From CAZFCK01 sp964517355 (lineage in GTDB: Bacteria; Desulfobacterota; Desulfovibrionia; Desulfovibrionales; Desulfovibrionaceae), in NCBI GenBank assembly GCA_964517355.1, contig CAZFCK010000160.1, positions 1 through 10,868 of the forward strand: a DNA stretch of 10,868 nucleotides. The letters run 5' to 3'. A model generated the notes under the pieces. It saw only the letters and a list, made by a program, of their open reading frames with translations, was not told where the DNA came from and ran no database searches. A program made the position numbers and the translations under genes. This document shows, piece by piece, positions 1-6,732 of this stretch; position 1 is the stretch's first letter; each line of letters begins with the position of its first letter.

Positions 1-109
1 CTGCTAGCTTTTCTCCCACTGCGCGGGAAAAGGGGCCCAGGTGACTCTCCAGAACAATCCGCTGAAGGTTGTTGCCGTCCTGTGCGTCCGCCCCTGTATT
101 GTAAGAACC
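1..109 (-). other. Coding-like open frame running off the window edge
   Basis: Reading leftwards from the stop at 110-112, the minus-strand frame stays open to base 1 and translates to about 36 residues with normal-looking composition (for example GADAQDGNNLQRIVLESHLG). There is no ATG in it, so either the start is a rare codon or this is an internal piece of a broken gene. It lies in the same frame as the small ORF at 161-337, separated from it by two stops (161-163 and 110-112), so both could be parts of one decayed gene. I do not recognise the family. Confidence 0.25.
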
Positions 110-160
110 TTAGATAGTGTCCACCCTGCTTAAGTGTTTTCCGCTGCCGTTTGTCTGGTT

Positions 161-337
161 TTAGCTGCCGACGACGCAGGAGCCCACCGTGTCGCCCACC
201 TTGATGGTAATGTTGTTTCCGCCGCCTTGGGCACCCTCGCCCAGAAAGTCGGCGGCTTGGCTCAACGAGGGATTGATTGGGCAATTGGCCATGAATGTAA
301 TCAGCAGTATCAGAAACAGACCCAGTCGGTTGAACAT
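161..337 (-). CDS. Hypothetical small secreted protein
   Basis: This is a 58-residue ORF starting at the ATG at 335-337. The N-terminus MFNRLGLFLILLITFMANCP followed by INPSLSQA is a typical signal peptide (one early Arg, a long hydrophobic core, and a possible cleavage after SQA). The short mature part is Gly/Asn rich and ends SCVVGS. A weak AAGG lies about 11 nt upstream. An in-frame ATG at 386-388 would extend it by 17 residues but puts polar residues in front of the signal sequence and has no ribosome binding site, so I prefer 337. No family is recognised. The short mature region and nearby in-frame stops leave open that it is the 5' remnant of a longer gene. Confidence 0.35.
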   Translation of the reverse strand: MFNRLGLFLILLITFMANCPINPSLSQAADFLGEGAQGGGNNITIKVGDTVGSCVVGS

Positions 338-702
338 GTGTATTTCAGCCTTAACTTGATTATCAGAATGAAACTTCGGGCAAACCATTTTTCAGGTAAG
401 GCAATACAAGTGTTTGCAAATCGAAGCGATTCGCCACAGCTAGCTTTAGCACAAAAGGCGTTTGCTTATCTTGATAATTTTCGATCATCGGTTCTTTTGG
501 GTGGGAACTGAGCTGTGAGTCATTGGGGATAATATGGTTGAATAGCCTTTCCTTCTTCCATATACATTGTGACAAAAAACGCATAAAGACAGGGGCGCAG
601 AGCGGGATATAAACTTACAAAAAGCAGGATATGCTGGCAAGTGATCCTGCCTACCGGCTTCGGGCCACCCGCCAGGGAGAAAGGCGGAATCCAGCTGTTT
701 TC

Positions 703-840
703 ATGTATAGGTTGGCGGCATTGATTTTCTGGTATGGCCAGTTAATTTCAGTCTTGCTTTTGTTGGCATCTTCATTTGTGGCATATGGCGTGGAGTCAGG
801 GATTCAGTTTTCAGGCCCTAATGTTGTATCCCGCGATTGA
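703..840 (+). CDS. Weak ORF with a membrane/signal-like N-terminus
   Basis: From the internal ATG at 703 the ORF reads MYRLAALIFWYGQLISVLLL and then LASSFVAYGVESG, a strongly hydrophobic helix resembling a signal peptide or membrane anchor, with about 20 further residues before the stop. The open frame extends back to an ATG at 631, but that adds an Arg-rich stretch. No convincing Shine-Dalgarno is seen at either start. The stop (TGA, 838-840) overlaps the TTG of the next ORF, so the two may be halves of one frameshifted gene. Function unknown; it may not be expressed. Confidence 0.25.
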   Translation: MYRLAALIFWYGQLISVLLLLASSFVAYGVESGIQFSGPNVVSRD

Positions 841-1019
841 AGAAAATTGAAAATGACCTGATCAATCGTCTTAAATTAATTAATGATGTACCGATAATAG
901 ATCAAATAATCATGCCCCAGAACAGGCAATTTCCGGGCAATCCAGAAGAAAGTATCAACTATTTTATTAAATATCCAGTCATCAATTGGTATTCCGATTT
1001 TTCAAGGCGATTGGAATGA
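837..1019 (+). CDS. Weak hypothetical ORF, possibly the continuation of the one before it
   Basis: This 60-residue frame opens with TTG at 837 and overlaps the preceding stop. Its composition looks protein-like (KKIENDLINRLKLINDVP at the start, INYFIKYPVINWYSDF near the end). No ribosome binding site is visible, which fits a frameshifted downstream half better than an independent gene. The stop codon lies inside the perfect inverted repeat at 1009-1027. No family is recognised. Confidence 0.25.
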   Translation: MKKIENDLINRLKLINDVPIIDQIIMPQNRQFPGNPEESINYFIKYPVINWYSDFSRRLE

Positions 1020-1027
1020 TTCCAATC
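1009..1027. repeat. Perfect inverted repeat, 9-bp arms
   Basis: GATTGGAAT and ATTCCAATC flank a single central G. The element contains the stop codon of the small plus-strand ORF. No T-run follows on either strand, so it is not a classical intrinsic terminator; a protein-binding palindrome or mobile-element scar is equally possible. Confidence 0.5.
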
Positions 1028-1270
1028 CCCCAAAAATAGAAATGCCGGTGCTCATGGGGCGTTCCAAGACGATATAGTTTTTTAATAAAAAAGTGGTCGC
1101 AACTTACTTATTTTGAAAGCCAAAATCTGACTCCAGAGATTGCGGCCAGATCTTTGATTTTGCCTAAGCCGGTTTGCCATATTTCGAGTGACCCTCACCC
1201 ATCAAAGCGTATACGCTCAGTTTGTTCAATGAATTTGTTAAGGTTAATAAGCCTATTTTTCACAGTGTCA
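1028..1270. other. Intergenic stretch beyond the operon end
   Basis: No gene is recognised. The stretch contains a 9-bp imperfect inverted repeat (TGGTCGCAA near 1095 with TTGCGGCCA near 1139, one G-T pair) and the 12-bp palindrome at 1206-1217. I looked for an intrinsic terminator for the minus-strand operon and found none. Confidence 0.4.
1206..1217. repeat. Perfect 12-bp palindrome
   Basis: AGCGTATACGCT is fully self-complementary. It lies about 55 bp beyond the stop codon of the response regulator gene. It has the shape of an operator half-turn site, but no nearby promoter was found. Confidence 0.4.
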
Positions 1271-2701
1271 TTATCTATTCCCGGCCTGGCCGAGCTTTTT
1301 CAATCTTTTGCTGAGGGCCGGCTGGGAAATACCAATCAGACGGCAGGCAATCGACTGGTTTCCTTTCGCACGATGCATGGCTTCAAGTACAAGCATGTCT
1401 GTAACTTTGCGAATATTGGGAAGCGGCTCAGATTGGCTGAACACACACTTGCGGTCTTCCTTTTCGTCGATTGGTAGATTAACGGGATAAGTCATTTTCC
1501 CCATCTTTTTTTTAAAAGAATCCAGTGAGAGCACCCCGCCTTTGTGGGTGCTTACGGCATCAAAAACCATGGATTGAAGCTGTCTGATATTCCCCGGGAA
1601 GTTGTAGTTTGATAAAAGGGTCGGCAACTCTTTTGGATAAGTGGGAATTTTTTTATTAATGGCCTTGCTGGCCTGCTCCATGAAATGATTTAGGAGGACT
1701 TGGATGTCACCTTTTCTATTACGCAGGGGAGGAATGTCTACATGATGGGTATACAGCCTGTAATAAAAATCTTTTCGAAACTCTCCGACAGCCTCTTTCT
1801 TTTCTAAATCCTGATGAGTGGCTACAATGATTCTTGATTTAAGCCTTTTGGGTTTATCGCTGCCCAGTGGGTAATATTCTCCATTTTGTAGAAGGCGCAG
1901 GAGTTTAATCTGAGAAGGAATGCTTAAGTCTCCGATTTCATCAAGGAACAAGGTTCCTCCCGCCGCCTTTTCGATCATACCCACCCGATGGTGGTTAGCG
2001 CTGGTATAGGCTCCGGGCACATGGCCGAAAAGAGTGTCTGAAAAAATTGTGTCGTCCAGGCCTGCCACATTCACGCACACAAGGGGGCCGTCATCGCCGC
2101 TCAGTTCGTGGCAGGCTTTTGCGATCAGTTCCTTGCCTACCCCGCTTTCTCCTGTAATGAGAATCGGTTGGGAACTAGGGGCTACGGATTCAATGTATTG
2201 AAAAATGGATTTCATGGCTTTGTCATTTGTCACGATTCGCCTGAAAACTTCCGGGTGGTCCAGGGATTTTCCCAAAAGGCGTTTGCGGATTTCCTGGTGG
2301 GCTTGCTGCATTTCAATGAATTGAATGGCCCTTGATATCCCCCTGACCAGACGGTCTTCCTCCGTGGTCTTTACATAGTAATTAATCGCCCCCAGCTTCA
2401 CGCATTCCACAGCATTTTCGATCAGGTTGATGCCGCTGATGATGATGACCCCGATCTCGGGGTAGTCACGGCTGATGATTTCAAGTATGTCCCTGCCGGA
2501 AAGGCCGGGCATATTCAGATCCAGGATAATAAGCCCAATTCCACCTTGATCTATAATTTCAGGAACTTTCCGGCTGTCTTGACATAACGCAACATTATTG
2601 ATTCCACCGAGCCTTTCCAGTGTGAGACTCAGGCTCCTGAGGAAGGGCGGTTCGTCATCCACAAGCAGGATTTTAAATGCAGGATATAACTTTTTTTTCA
2701 C
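1271..2701 (-). CDS. Sigma-54-dependent response regulator (AtoC/NtrC class)
   Basis: This 476-residue protein has three standard domains. The receiver domain (about 10-125) has the acidic pair D15-D16, the phospho-acceptor D61 (LDLNMP) and K111. The AAA+ activator domain (about 150-385) has Walker A GESGVGKE (184-191), Walker B LFLDEIGD (251-258) and the arginine-containing DFYYRL segment near 311-316. A Fis-type helix-turn-helix closes the protein (about 438-471, GNQSIACRLIGISQPALSKR). Phosphorylation should trigger oligomerisation, enhancer binding and sigma-54 open-complex formation. The sigma-54 contact loop reads GAYTSA (230-235) instead of the usual GAFTGA. Translation starts at a GTG with AAGGAG 10 nt upstream, inside the end of the kinase gene, which implies translational coupling. 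The only consensus sigma-54 promoter I found here is upstream of the symporter, its probable target. The class is certain; the signal is inferred. Confidence 0.95.
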   Translation of the reverse strand: MKKKLYPAFKILLVDDEPPFLRSLSLTLERLGGINNVALCQDSRKVPEIIDQGGIGLIILDLNMPGLSGRDILEIISRDYPEIGVIIISGINLIENAVECVKLGAINYYVKTTEEDRLVRGISRAIQFIEMQQAHQEIRKRLLGKSLDHPEVFRRIVTNDKAMKSIFQYIESVAPSSQPILITGESGVGKELIAKACHELSGDDGPLVCVNVAGLDDTIFSDTLFGHVPGAYTSANHHRVGMIEKAAGGTLFLDEIGDLSIPSQIKLLRLLQNGEYYPLGSDKPKRLKSRIIVATHQDLEKKEAVGEFRKDFYYRLYTHHVDIPPLRNRKGDIQVLLNHFMEQASKAINKKIPTYPKELPTLLSNYNFPGNIRQLQSMVFDAVSTHKGGVLSLDSFKKKMGKMTYPVNLPIDEKEDRKCVFSQSEPLPNIRKVTDMLVLEAMHRAKGNQSIACRLIGISQPALSKRLKKLGQAGNR

Positions 2702-4391
2702 TGACAGGATACTCCTTCACAGGTATGGAAAGGCGCACATTGGAGCCCCTTCCCGCATTGGATTCAAAAGTTAAAGTGCCTGAGTGCTCCTTGACGATAT
2801 TGGCAGATACAGAAAGTCCCAAACCTGTTCCGCCGGAGTTTCGTTTTGTAGTAAAAAAAGGGTCGGTCAGATGCCCGATATGTTCCGGCGCAATGCCCGC
2901 TCCCTGATCTTGGATTTGGACTATAACACTGGCGCCATCCCTGGAATTATAAGAACTGATAATAACGGACTGCTGCCTTGAAGTAAGCGCCTGACAGGCA
3001 TTCATGAGAAGGTTGACGATAACCTGTTCAATCCTCTGTATGTTGCACATTACAGGTTTCAACTCTTTTCCACGGATGAATTTAAAATTATCGGTTGCCT
3101 TTTTAAGATGGCTTTCCACTAAACGGATACTGGTGTCGATGATATTGTTTATGTCTATGGGGGCCATGTCTTTGGTGTCTTCAATCCTGCTGTAATCTTT
3201 CAAGTCTTCGACAATCCCTTTGATTCTCTTGGCCCCTGCCAGCATCTCGGAAATTATTTCGGGCAATTCATCCCTGAGCCGGTCGTAATCCAAACCGGCC
3301 AGAGTAAATTCGGGATGGTACCGGTAATACTCATCCATGACAGGAAGCATATCCTCAAAGGCATCCTTAATGATAGGGGTGTTGAGCAGCACAAGGCTGT
3401 TGGGATTGTTGATTTCGTGGGCCACCCCCGAGGCCATGATCCCCAAGGTCGACATCTTGTCTGCCTGGATAAGCTGTTGCTGCTGCTGGTATATTTCATT
3501 GGTTCGAATGGCCACTTCCCTTTTCAATGTACGGTTCCAGTACATCACTCCAGCTAGAATCAAAACCAGCGGTATGATGACCACAAGGCTGGTTTTGATT
3601 ATCAACGTCCAGGCAATGGTTTTGGGTTCGTATACTCCGAACCATTTTTCATAAATTTTTTGATGCCTACCTGTATTCTTCAGGATAGATAGTCCCTCAT
3701 TTAAAAGGGCTAAAAGTTCAACATTTCCTTTTTTTACGGCATAACAGTATCGGAAGCTTTTAATGGGAGTTCCGGACATGACCAGGTTGGAAAGTTGCAG
3801 CTTTTTCCCTAAATACTGACCAGGAAGGTTGGCTACCACCGCATAGTCATGTTTACCGGATGCCAGCAACCTTAACGCCGAAGCATGGGTGTCAGTAGGG
3901 ATGAGGGTGACATTCATTCCGCTGTTTAAAAATGTATCGTGAATTGACCCCTTATTCTGGATGATAACTTCCTTTCCACTCAGAGATTGCATATCCGGGG
4001 CAGGGGCGTCCCCTTTTCTGTGGAAAATGGATTGATGAATGATGGCGTGGGGGGGCGTGAAATCGTAGTTTTTTTGCCTTTCGTCGGTGTAGACCATGCC
4101 CTGAAGTGCGTCGACCTTGCCTTCCTCAAGCTCCTTTCGCATTTTACCCCAGGGCCCCAAGCGAATTTTAACTTTTATTCCCATTACTTCAGCAATGGCT
4201 TTGGTAAGTTCCACAGCATATCCGGTGGGGCGCCCATCATCATCTAAAAATTCATAGGGAGGGTAATAGAAATCACCCCCAACGGTGATGGTTCTGATAT
4301 GCGATGTTTTTATTTCAGCAAAAGCAGGACAAGAAAAAAGAAATAAAACGGATAGGATTACCCCAAAACTTAGTCGTTTGATCTTGGCCAT
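2673..4391 (-). CDS. Sensor histidine kinase with periplasmic amino-acid-binding domain
   Basis: This 572-residue membrane sensor begins with a signal peptide (VILSVLFLFSCPAFA, about 10-25). A family-3 solute-binding domain (SBP_bac_3/PBPb) follows at about 33-254, containing YPPYEFLDDDGRPTGYAVEL and the ligand-carboxylate motif TDER (T102, R105). A single transmembrane helix lies at about 259-284. The cytoplasmic part has a Gln-rich linker, the HisKA H-box SGVAHEINNP with H325 as phospho-acceptor, the N-box with N464, the G1 motif DQGAGI (495-500) and the G2 motif GGTGLGLS (520-527). It should bind an amino acid or related acid outside the inner membrane and phosphorylate the regulator that overlaps its 3' end by 29 nt. 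In the binding domain the usual Asp that holds the alpha-amino group appears as Asn (N188, VVANLPGQ). The ATG has AAAGG a few bases upstream. Confidence 0.95.
   Translation of the reverse strand: MAKIKRLSFGVILSVLFLFSCPAFAEIKTSHIRTITVGGDFYYPPYEFLDDDGRPTGYAVELTKAIAEVMGIKVKIRLGPWGKMRKELEEGKVDALQGMVYTDERQKNYDFTPPHAIIHQSIFHRKGDAPAPDMQSLSGKEVIIQNKGSIHDTFLNSGMNVTLIPTDTHASALRLLASGKHDYAVVANLPGQYLGKKLQLSNLVMSGTPIKSFRYCYAVKKGNVELLALLNEGLSILKNTGRHQKIYEKWFGVYEPKTIAWTLIIKTSLVVIIPLVLILAGVMYWNRTLKREVAIRTNEIYQQQQQLIQADKMSTLGIMASGVAHEINNPNSLVLLNTPIIKDAFEDMLPVMDEYYRYHPEFTLAGLDYDRLRDELPEIISEMLAGAKRIKGIVEDLKDYSRIEDTKDMAPIDINNIIDTSIRLVESHLKKATDNFKFIRGKELKPVMCNIQRIEQVIVNLLMNACQALTSRQQSVIISSYNSRDGASVIVQIQDQGAGIAPEHIGHLTDPFFTTKRNSGGTGLGLSVSANIVKEHSGTLTFESNAGRGSNVRLSIPVKEYPVSEKKVISCI
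2712..2717 (-). promoter_or_regulatory. Ribosome binding site that fixes the GTG start of the response regulator
   Basis: AAGGAG (minus strand) lies 10 nt before the GTG at 2699-2701, within the last codons of the kinase gene. No other start with a comparable site is seen, so the GTG start and the 29-nt overlap are likely real. Confidence 0.6.
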
Positions 4392-4479
4392 TTTACCTTT
4401 TACTTTTTTTGCAAGTCACTATCCCCGGTTCTGATCACTATGCAAGATTCAGTGCTGGCAGCCAACCTTTTGCCCTTTG

Positions 4480-4509
4480 TGTATAAAGGATAACTAAAAT
4501 TTCAATCAA
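4480..4509 (-). promoter_or_regulatory. Possible sigma-70-type promoter for the kinase-regulator pair
   Basis: On the minus strand TTGATT (4504-4509) and TATACA (4480-4485) are separated by 18 bp, directly after the racemase stop and about 90 bp before the kinase ATG. It would give the regulatory pair basal expression independent of the sigma-54 promoter. Both hexamers deviate from consensus, so this is tentative. Confidence 0.3.
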
Positions 4510-4511
4510 CC

Positions 4512-5210
4512 CTACCCCTCTTTACTTTTTTTAACAATGTGGGCTGCCAGAACTTCGGCTGCATCCACAACCTCGCATCCCATGTTTCCGGCGGAAATAA
4601 CGCTTAACTCAGTGCAGGCAATTATCAATACATCAACTTCCCGAGACCGAATTCCCTGGCAAATGGCTTTGAATTTTTCGGCAACATTAGATGAAGGATC
4701 TCCCGCCTTCACCGCCTTAATTACATTTAGCAGTGCCTTTTGTTCATCGGCTTCCGGGTAGACAACATCTATCCCCTCTTTCTTGAATCTTTTTTCATAC
4801 AGCCCGGTCATTAATACGGCCGTAGAGGCAAGCACCCCTACTTTTTTACATGGACGCCGCTTTTCTTTTACTGCGCAAACCACCAGATCAATAAGGTTGA
4901 TGACAGGAATATCCACGGCAGCCTGAACGGTATCCCAGTAAAAATGGGCCGTATTACAAGGAATGGCCAGAAAATCTGCTCCCCATATTGCAAGACGTCT
5001 GGCCATATCCGCCATCTCAGGAGCAGGGCTTTCACCGCAGCCTTCAACAATGGCTTTGATTCGTGAAGGTACTTTGGGATTGTTGTCCACGATACACCTG
5101 ACATGGTCGATATCATCATCAGCCGGAGTCAGCCGGATAATCCGCTGCATGAGATCAACCGTTGCTTCAGGTCCCATGCCCCCGATAATACCTGCGATTT
5201 TTTCTTCCAT
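4512..5210 (-). CDS. Aspartate/glutamate racemase family protein
   Basis: This 232-residue protein is a PLP-independent amino acid racemase of the Asp/Glu family (AspR-like). It has the N-terminal IIGGMGPEAT, the substrate-region motif DNNPKVPSR, and both catalytic cysteines in their motifs: C85 in IPCNTAH and C199 in ACTELS. These two cysteines normally remove and return the alpha proton from opposite faces. The open frame extends upstream to 5237. I chose the ATG at 5210 because AGGAG (5221-5225) lies 10 nt before it, while the ATG at 5219 is only 1 nt from that site and 5237 has no site. The gene follows the PLP lyase after a stem-loop, so it probably supplies the stereoisomer the lyase uses or recovers the unused one. 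Some aspartate racemases also act on cysteate and cysteine sulfinate (recalled knowledge). The actual substrate is not determined. Confidence 0.9.
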   Translation of the reverse strand: MEEKIAGIIGGMGPEATVDLMQRIIRLTPADDDIDHVRCIVDNNPKVPSRIKAIVEGCGESPAPEMADMARRLAIWGADFLAIPCNTAHFYWDTVQAAVDIPVINLIDLVVCAVKEKRRPCKKVGVLASTAVLMTGLYEKRFKKEGIDVVYPEADEQKALLNVIKAVKAGDPSSNVAEKFKAICQGIRSREVDVLIIACTELSVISAGNMGCEVVDAAEVLAAHIVKKSKEG

Positions 5211-5242
5211 TTTTTCCATTCTCCTGTCTGGGAGCAATTCAT

Positions 5243-5303
5243 CCTGATACCCGGACGGATGTTAACTGGAATTGTCAGATGACGGGTCCATCCGGGTATC
5301 AGG
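5243..5303 (-). promoter_or_regulatory. Intercistronic stem-loop between lyase and racemase genes
   Basis: CCTGATACCCGGA (5243-5255) and TCCGGGTATCAGG (5291-5303) form a perfect 13-bp stem with a 35-nt loop. GGATG and CATCC at the loop base could form an alternative inner pairing. It sits between the lyase stop and the racemase start. No U-run follows in the transcribed (minus) direction, so it is more likely an mRNA-stability or processing hairpin, or a partial attenuator, than a terminator. Confidence 0.65.
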
Positions 5304-5335
5304 CGTATTTGCATGGATCTTAGATTTATCGACCT

Positions 5336-6337
5336 TTATTTCCTAAAGGTGTCCAGATAAGCGTAAAGGGCGGGAGAACCTCCGGTGTGCAGGAACAACA
5401 CGTTGCTGTCCTTGGGAAATACCCCTTTGCGCACCAGATCAATGAGCCCGGCAGCAGCTTTACCAGAGTAAACCGGGTCCAGGAGAATGGCCTCGTGATT
5501 TGCAAACAGTTTGACCGCTTCCACCATGGCGTCGGTGGGAAGAGAATAGCCGGGGCCGACATAATCCCCATAGCAGACTATGTCTTGCCTTTCCACACCG
5601 CCTTTGACATGCAGCCGCTCTGCTGTTTTCACGGCCAGCTTGTGAACGATTTCTTCCTGGACATCCTTTGGCCGGGAAACGTTCATGCCGCTGATGGGGA
5701 TATTGCCGTTAACACCAGTCATACCGACCACCATACCGGCATGGGTGCCTGCGGACCCTGAAGGGACAACAATATGGTCAATGCTCAAACGCATATCGTT
5801 TAACTGATTCACCGTTTCTTCGGCACATACGGCATAACCTGTGGCGCCAATGGCATTGGATGCGCCGCCGGGAATGATATAAGGGCTTCTACCAGCCGCT
5901 TTGAGTTCTTGGGCCTTTTTCTCCATTTCCGCCATCATGTCAGAACCGCCTGGGACAACTTCAATGGTTTTGACGCCCAGTAGTTCAAACAGAAAATTAT
6001 TGCCTGACGCCTCTTTTTTATAAGACCCTTTAACGCGTTCTTCTAAAACCAGATGACAATCCAAACCTTCTTTTGCAGACCATGATGCGGTCAGGCGGCA
6101 ATGGTTGGATTGGACGGCCCCACACGTGATGATGGTGTCCGCCCCTTTCTCCATGGCGTCGGCAATGCAGAATTCAAGTTTACGTGTTTTGTTGCCCCCT
6201 GCGGAGCCGGGCAGCAGATCGTCTCTTTTTATGTAGAGATTGACTTCGCCGCCCAGAACCCGGCTTAAAGCGGGCATTTCTTCTATCGGGGTTGGGCCTT
6301 GAAGGTAATTGCGTCTGGGAAATTGTGTGTAATTCAT
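5336..6337 (-). CDS. PLP lyase: D-cysteine desulfhydrase / L-cysteate sulfo-lyase family
   Basis: This 333-residue fold-type II PLP enzyme belongs to the ACC deaminase / D-cysteine desulfhydrase group. Expected features are all present: K50 in GGNKTRKLEF binds PLP, QSNH (76-79) gives the catalytic serine S77, GSAGTHAG (194-201) forms the phosphate-binding loop, tyrosines are found in GYSLP (Y264) and DPVYSGK (Y290), and HTGGSPALYAY is near the C-terminus. The reaction is beta-elimination through 2-aminoacrylate to pyruvate and ammonium, releasing sulfide from D-cysteine (DcyD) or sulfite from cysteate (CuyA). These two activities share close sequence, and I cannot separate them by eye. An acidic-substrate transporter, an Asp/Glu-type racemase and a ridA remnant in the same cluster lean towards an acidic substrate such as cysteate. 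AAGGA lies 8 nt before the ATG. Length is normal for the family. Confidence 0.9.
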   Translation of the reverse strand: MNYTQFPRRNYLQGPTPIEEMPALSRVLGGEVNLYIKRDDLLPGSAGGNKTRKLEFCIADAMEKGADTIITCGAVQSNHCRLTASWSAKEGLDCHLVLEERVKGSYKKEASGNNFLFELLGVKTIEVVPGGSDMMAEMEKKAQELKAAGRSPYIIPGGASNAIGATGYAVCAEETVNQLNDMRLSIDHIVVPSGSAGTHAGMVVGMTGVNGNIPISGMNVSRPKDVQEEIVHKLAVKTAERLHVKGGVERQDIVCYGDYVGPGYSLPTDAMVEAVKLFANHEAILLDPVYSGKAAAGLIDLVRKGVFPKDSNVLFLHTGGSPALYAYLDTFRK

Positions 6338-6427
6338 TTTTTAATTCCTTAAATGTTATGTTGTAGGTTAAACGTTCTAAAACGTCTTCGGTTTCAATGT
6401 CCGCACCGTAAATGGTCCTTTAAGGCA

Positions 6428-6699
6428 TTAGCTATAAACGGAGTTGACCGTTTGGAAATTTGAAATATCAGTTATAAAAAACCGTCGTCTTTACAGCTTT
6501 CCACAGGCTGGTGTTTGCTGTTTTGGCAATTGCGGCCAAATTTTTCAAAACAATGTGAGCCCGCTTTTCAATGTCGTTTTCCGGTATTTTTCCCATCAAA
6601 GGGGCAATGGGTAAAACAAACCCCCGATTCACAATTGCCTGGGAATAAGGTTCCATGGCGGCTTGGGCTCTCTCGGTAGAAATGGTCTGCCTGGGTCAT
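6428..6699 (-). pseudogene. Decayed ridA-type reactive imine deaminase gene
   Basis: The remnant starts at an ATG (6697-6699) preceded by AGGA. After a +1 shift within the first few codons it reads ISTERAQAAMEPYSQAI, the classic RidA N-terminus, and continues to LWKAVKTTVFYN. There the frame ends at 6468 next to a T6 run (minus strand). Another +1 shift restores TDISNFQTVNSVYS before a stop at 6428-6430. The conserved strand between GFV and LPIAPLMGK, normally containing a TSGQ-like motif, is missing about five residues. The C-terminal PAR-type motif with the substrate-binding arginine is absent. RidA hydrolyses 2-aminoacrylate, the intermediate of the neighbouring lyase, so a functional link was probably present before decay. 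The longest uninterrupted frame is 6468-6656. The frameshifts alone could be sequencing errors; the internal deletion and lost C-terminus argue for real decay. Confidence 0.8.
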
Positions 6700-6732
6700 G
6701 TTTTTATCCTGTGGTTATGGATAATGAGTTTG

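Noticed and set aside
134..511. 125-codon plus-strand ORF
   Set aside because: It has no ribosome binding site, it is antisense to the signal-peptide-bearing small ORF, and its translation is unconvincing.
363..584. 73-codon minus-strand ORF
   Set aside because: It has no ribosome binding site and no recognisable motifs, and it overlaps the upstream region of the small secreted ORF; there is nothing to support it as a gene.
4441..4470. Sigma-54-like sequence upstream of the kinase gene (GCAC followed by TTGCA on the minus strand)
   Set aside because: The spacing is off by one base and the -24 GG is not present, so it does not meet the consensus.
5387..5761. 124-codon plus-strand ORF inside the PLP lyase gene
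   Set aside because: It is antisense to conserved active-site motifs and has no ribosome binding site or family character.
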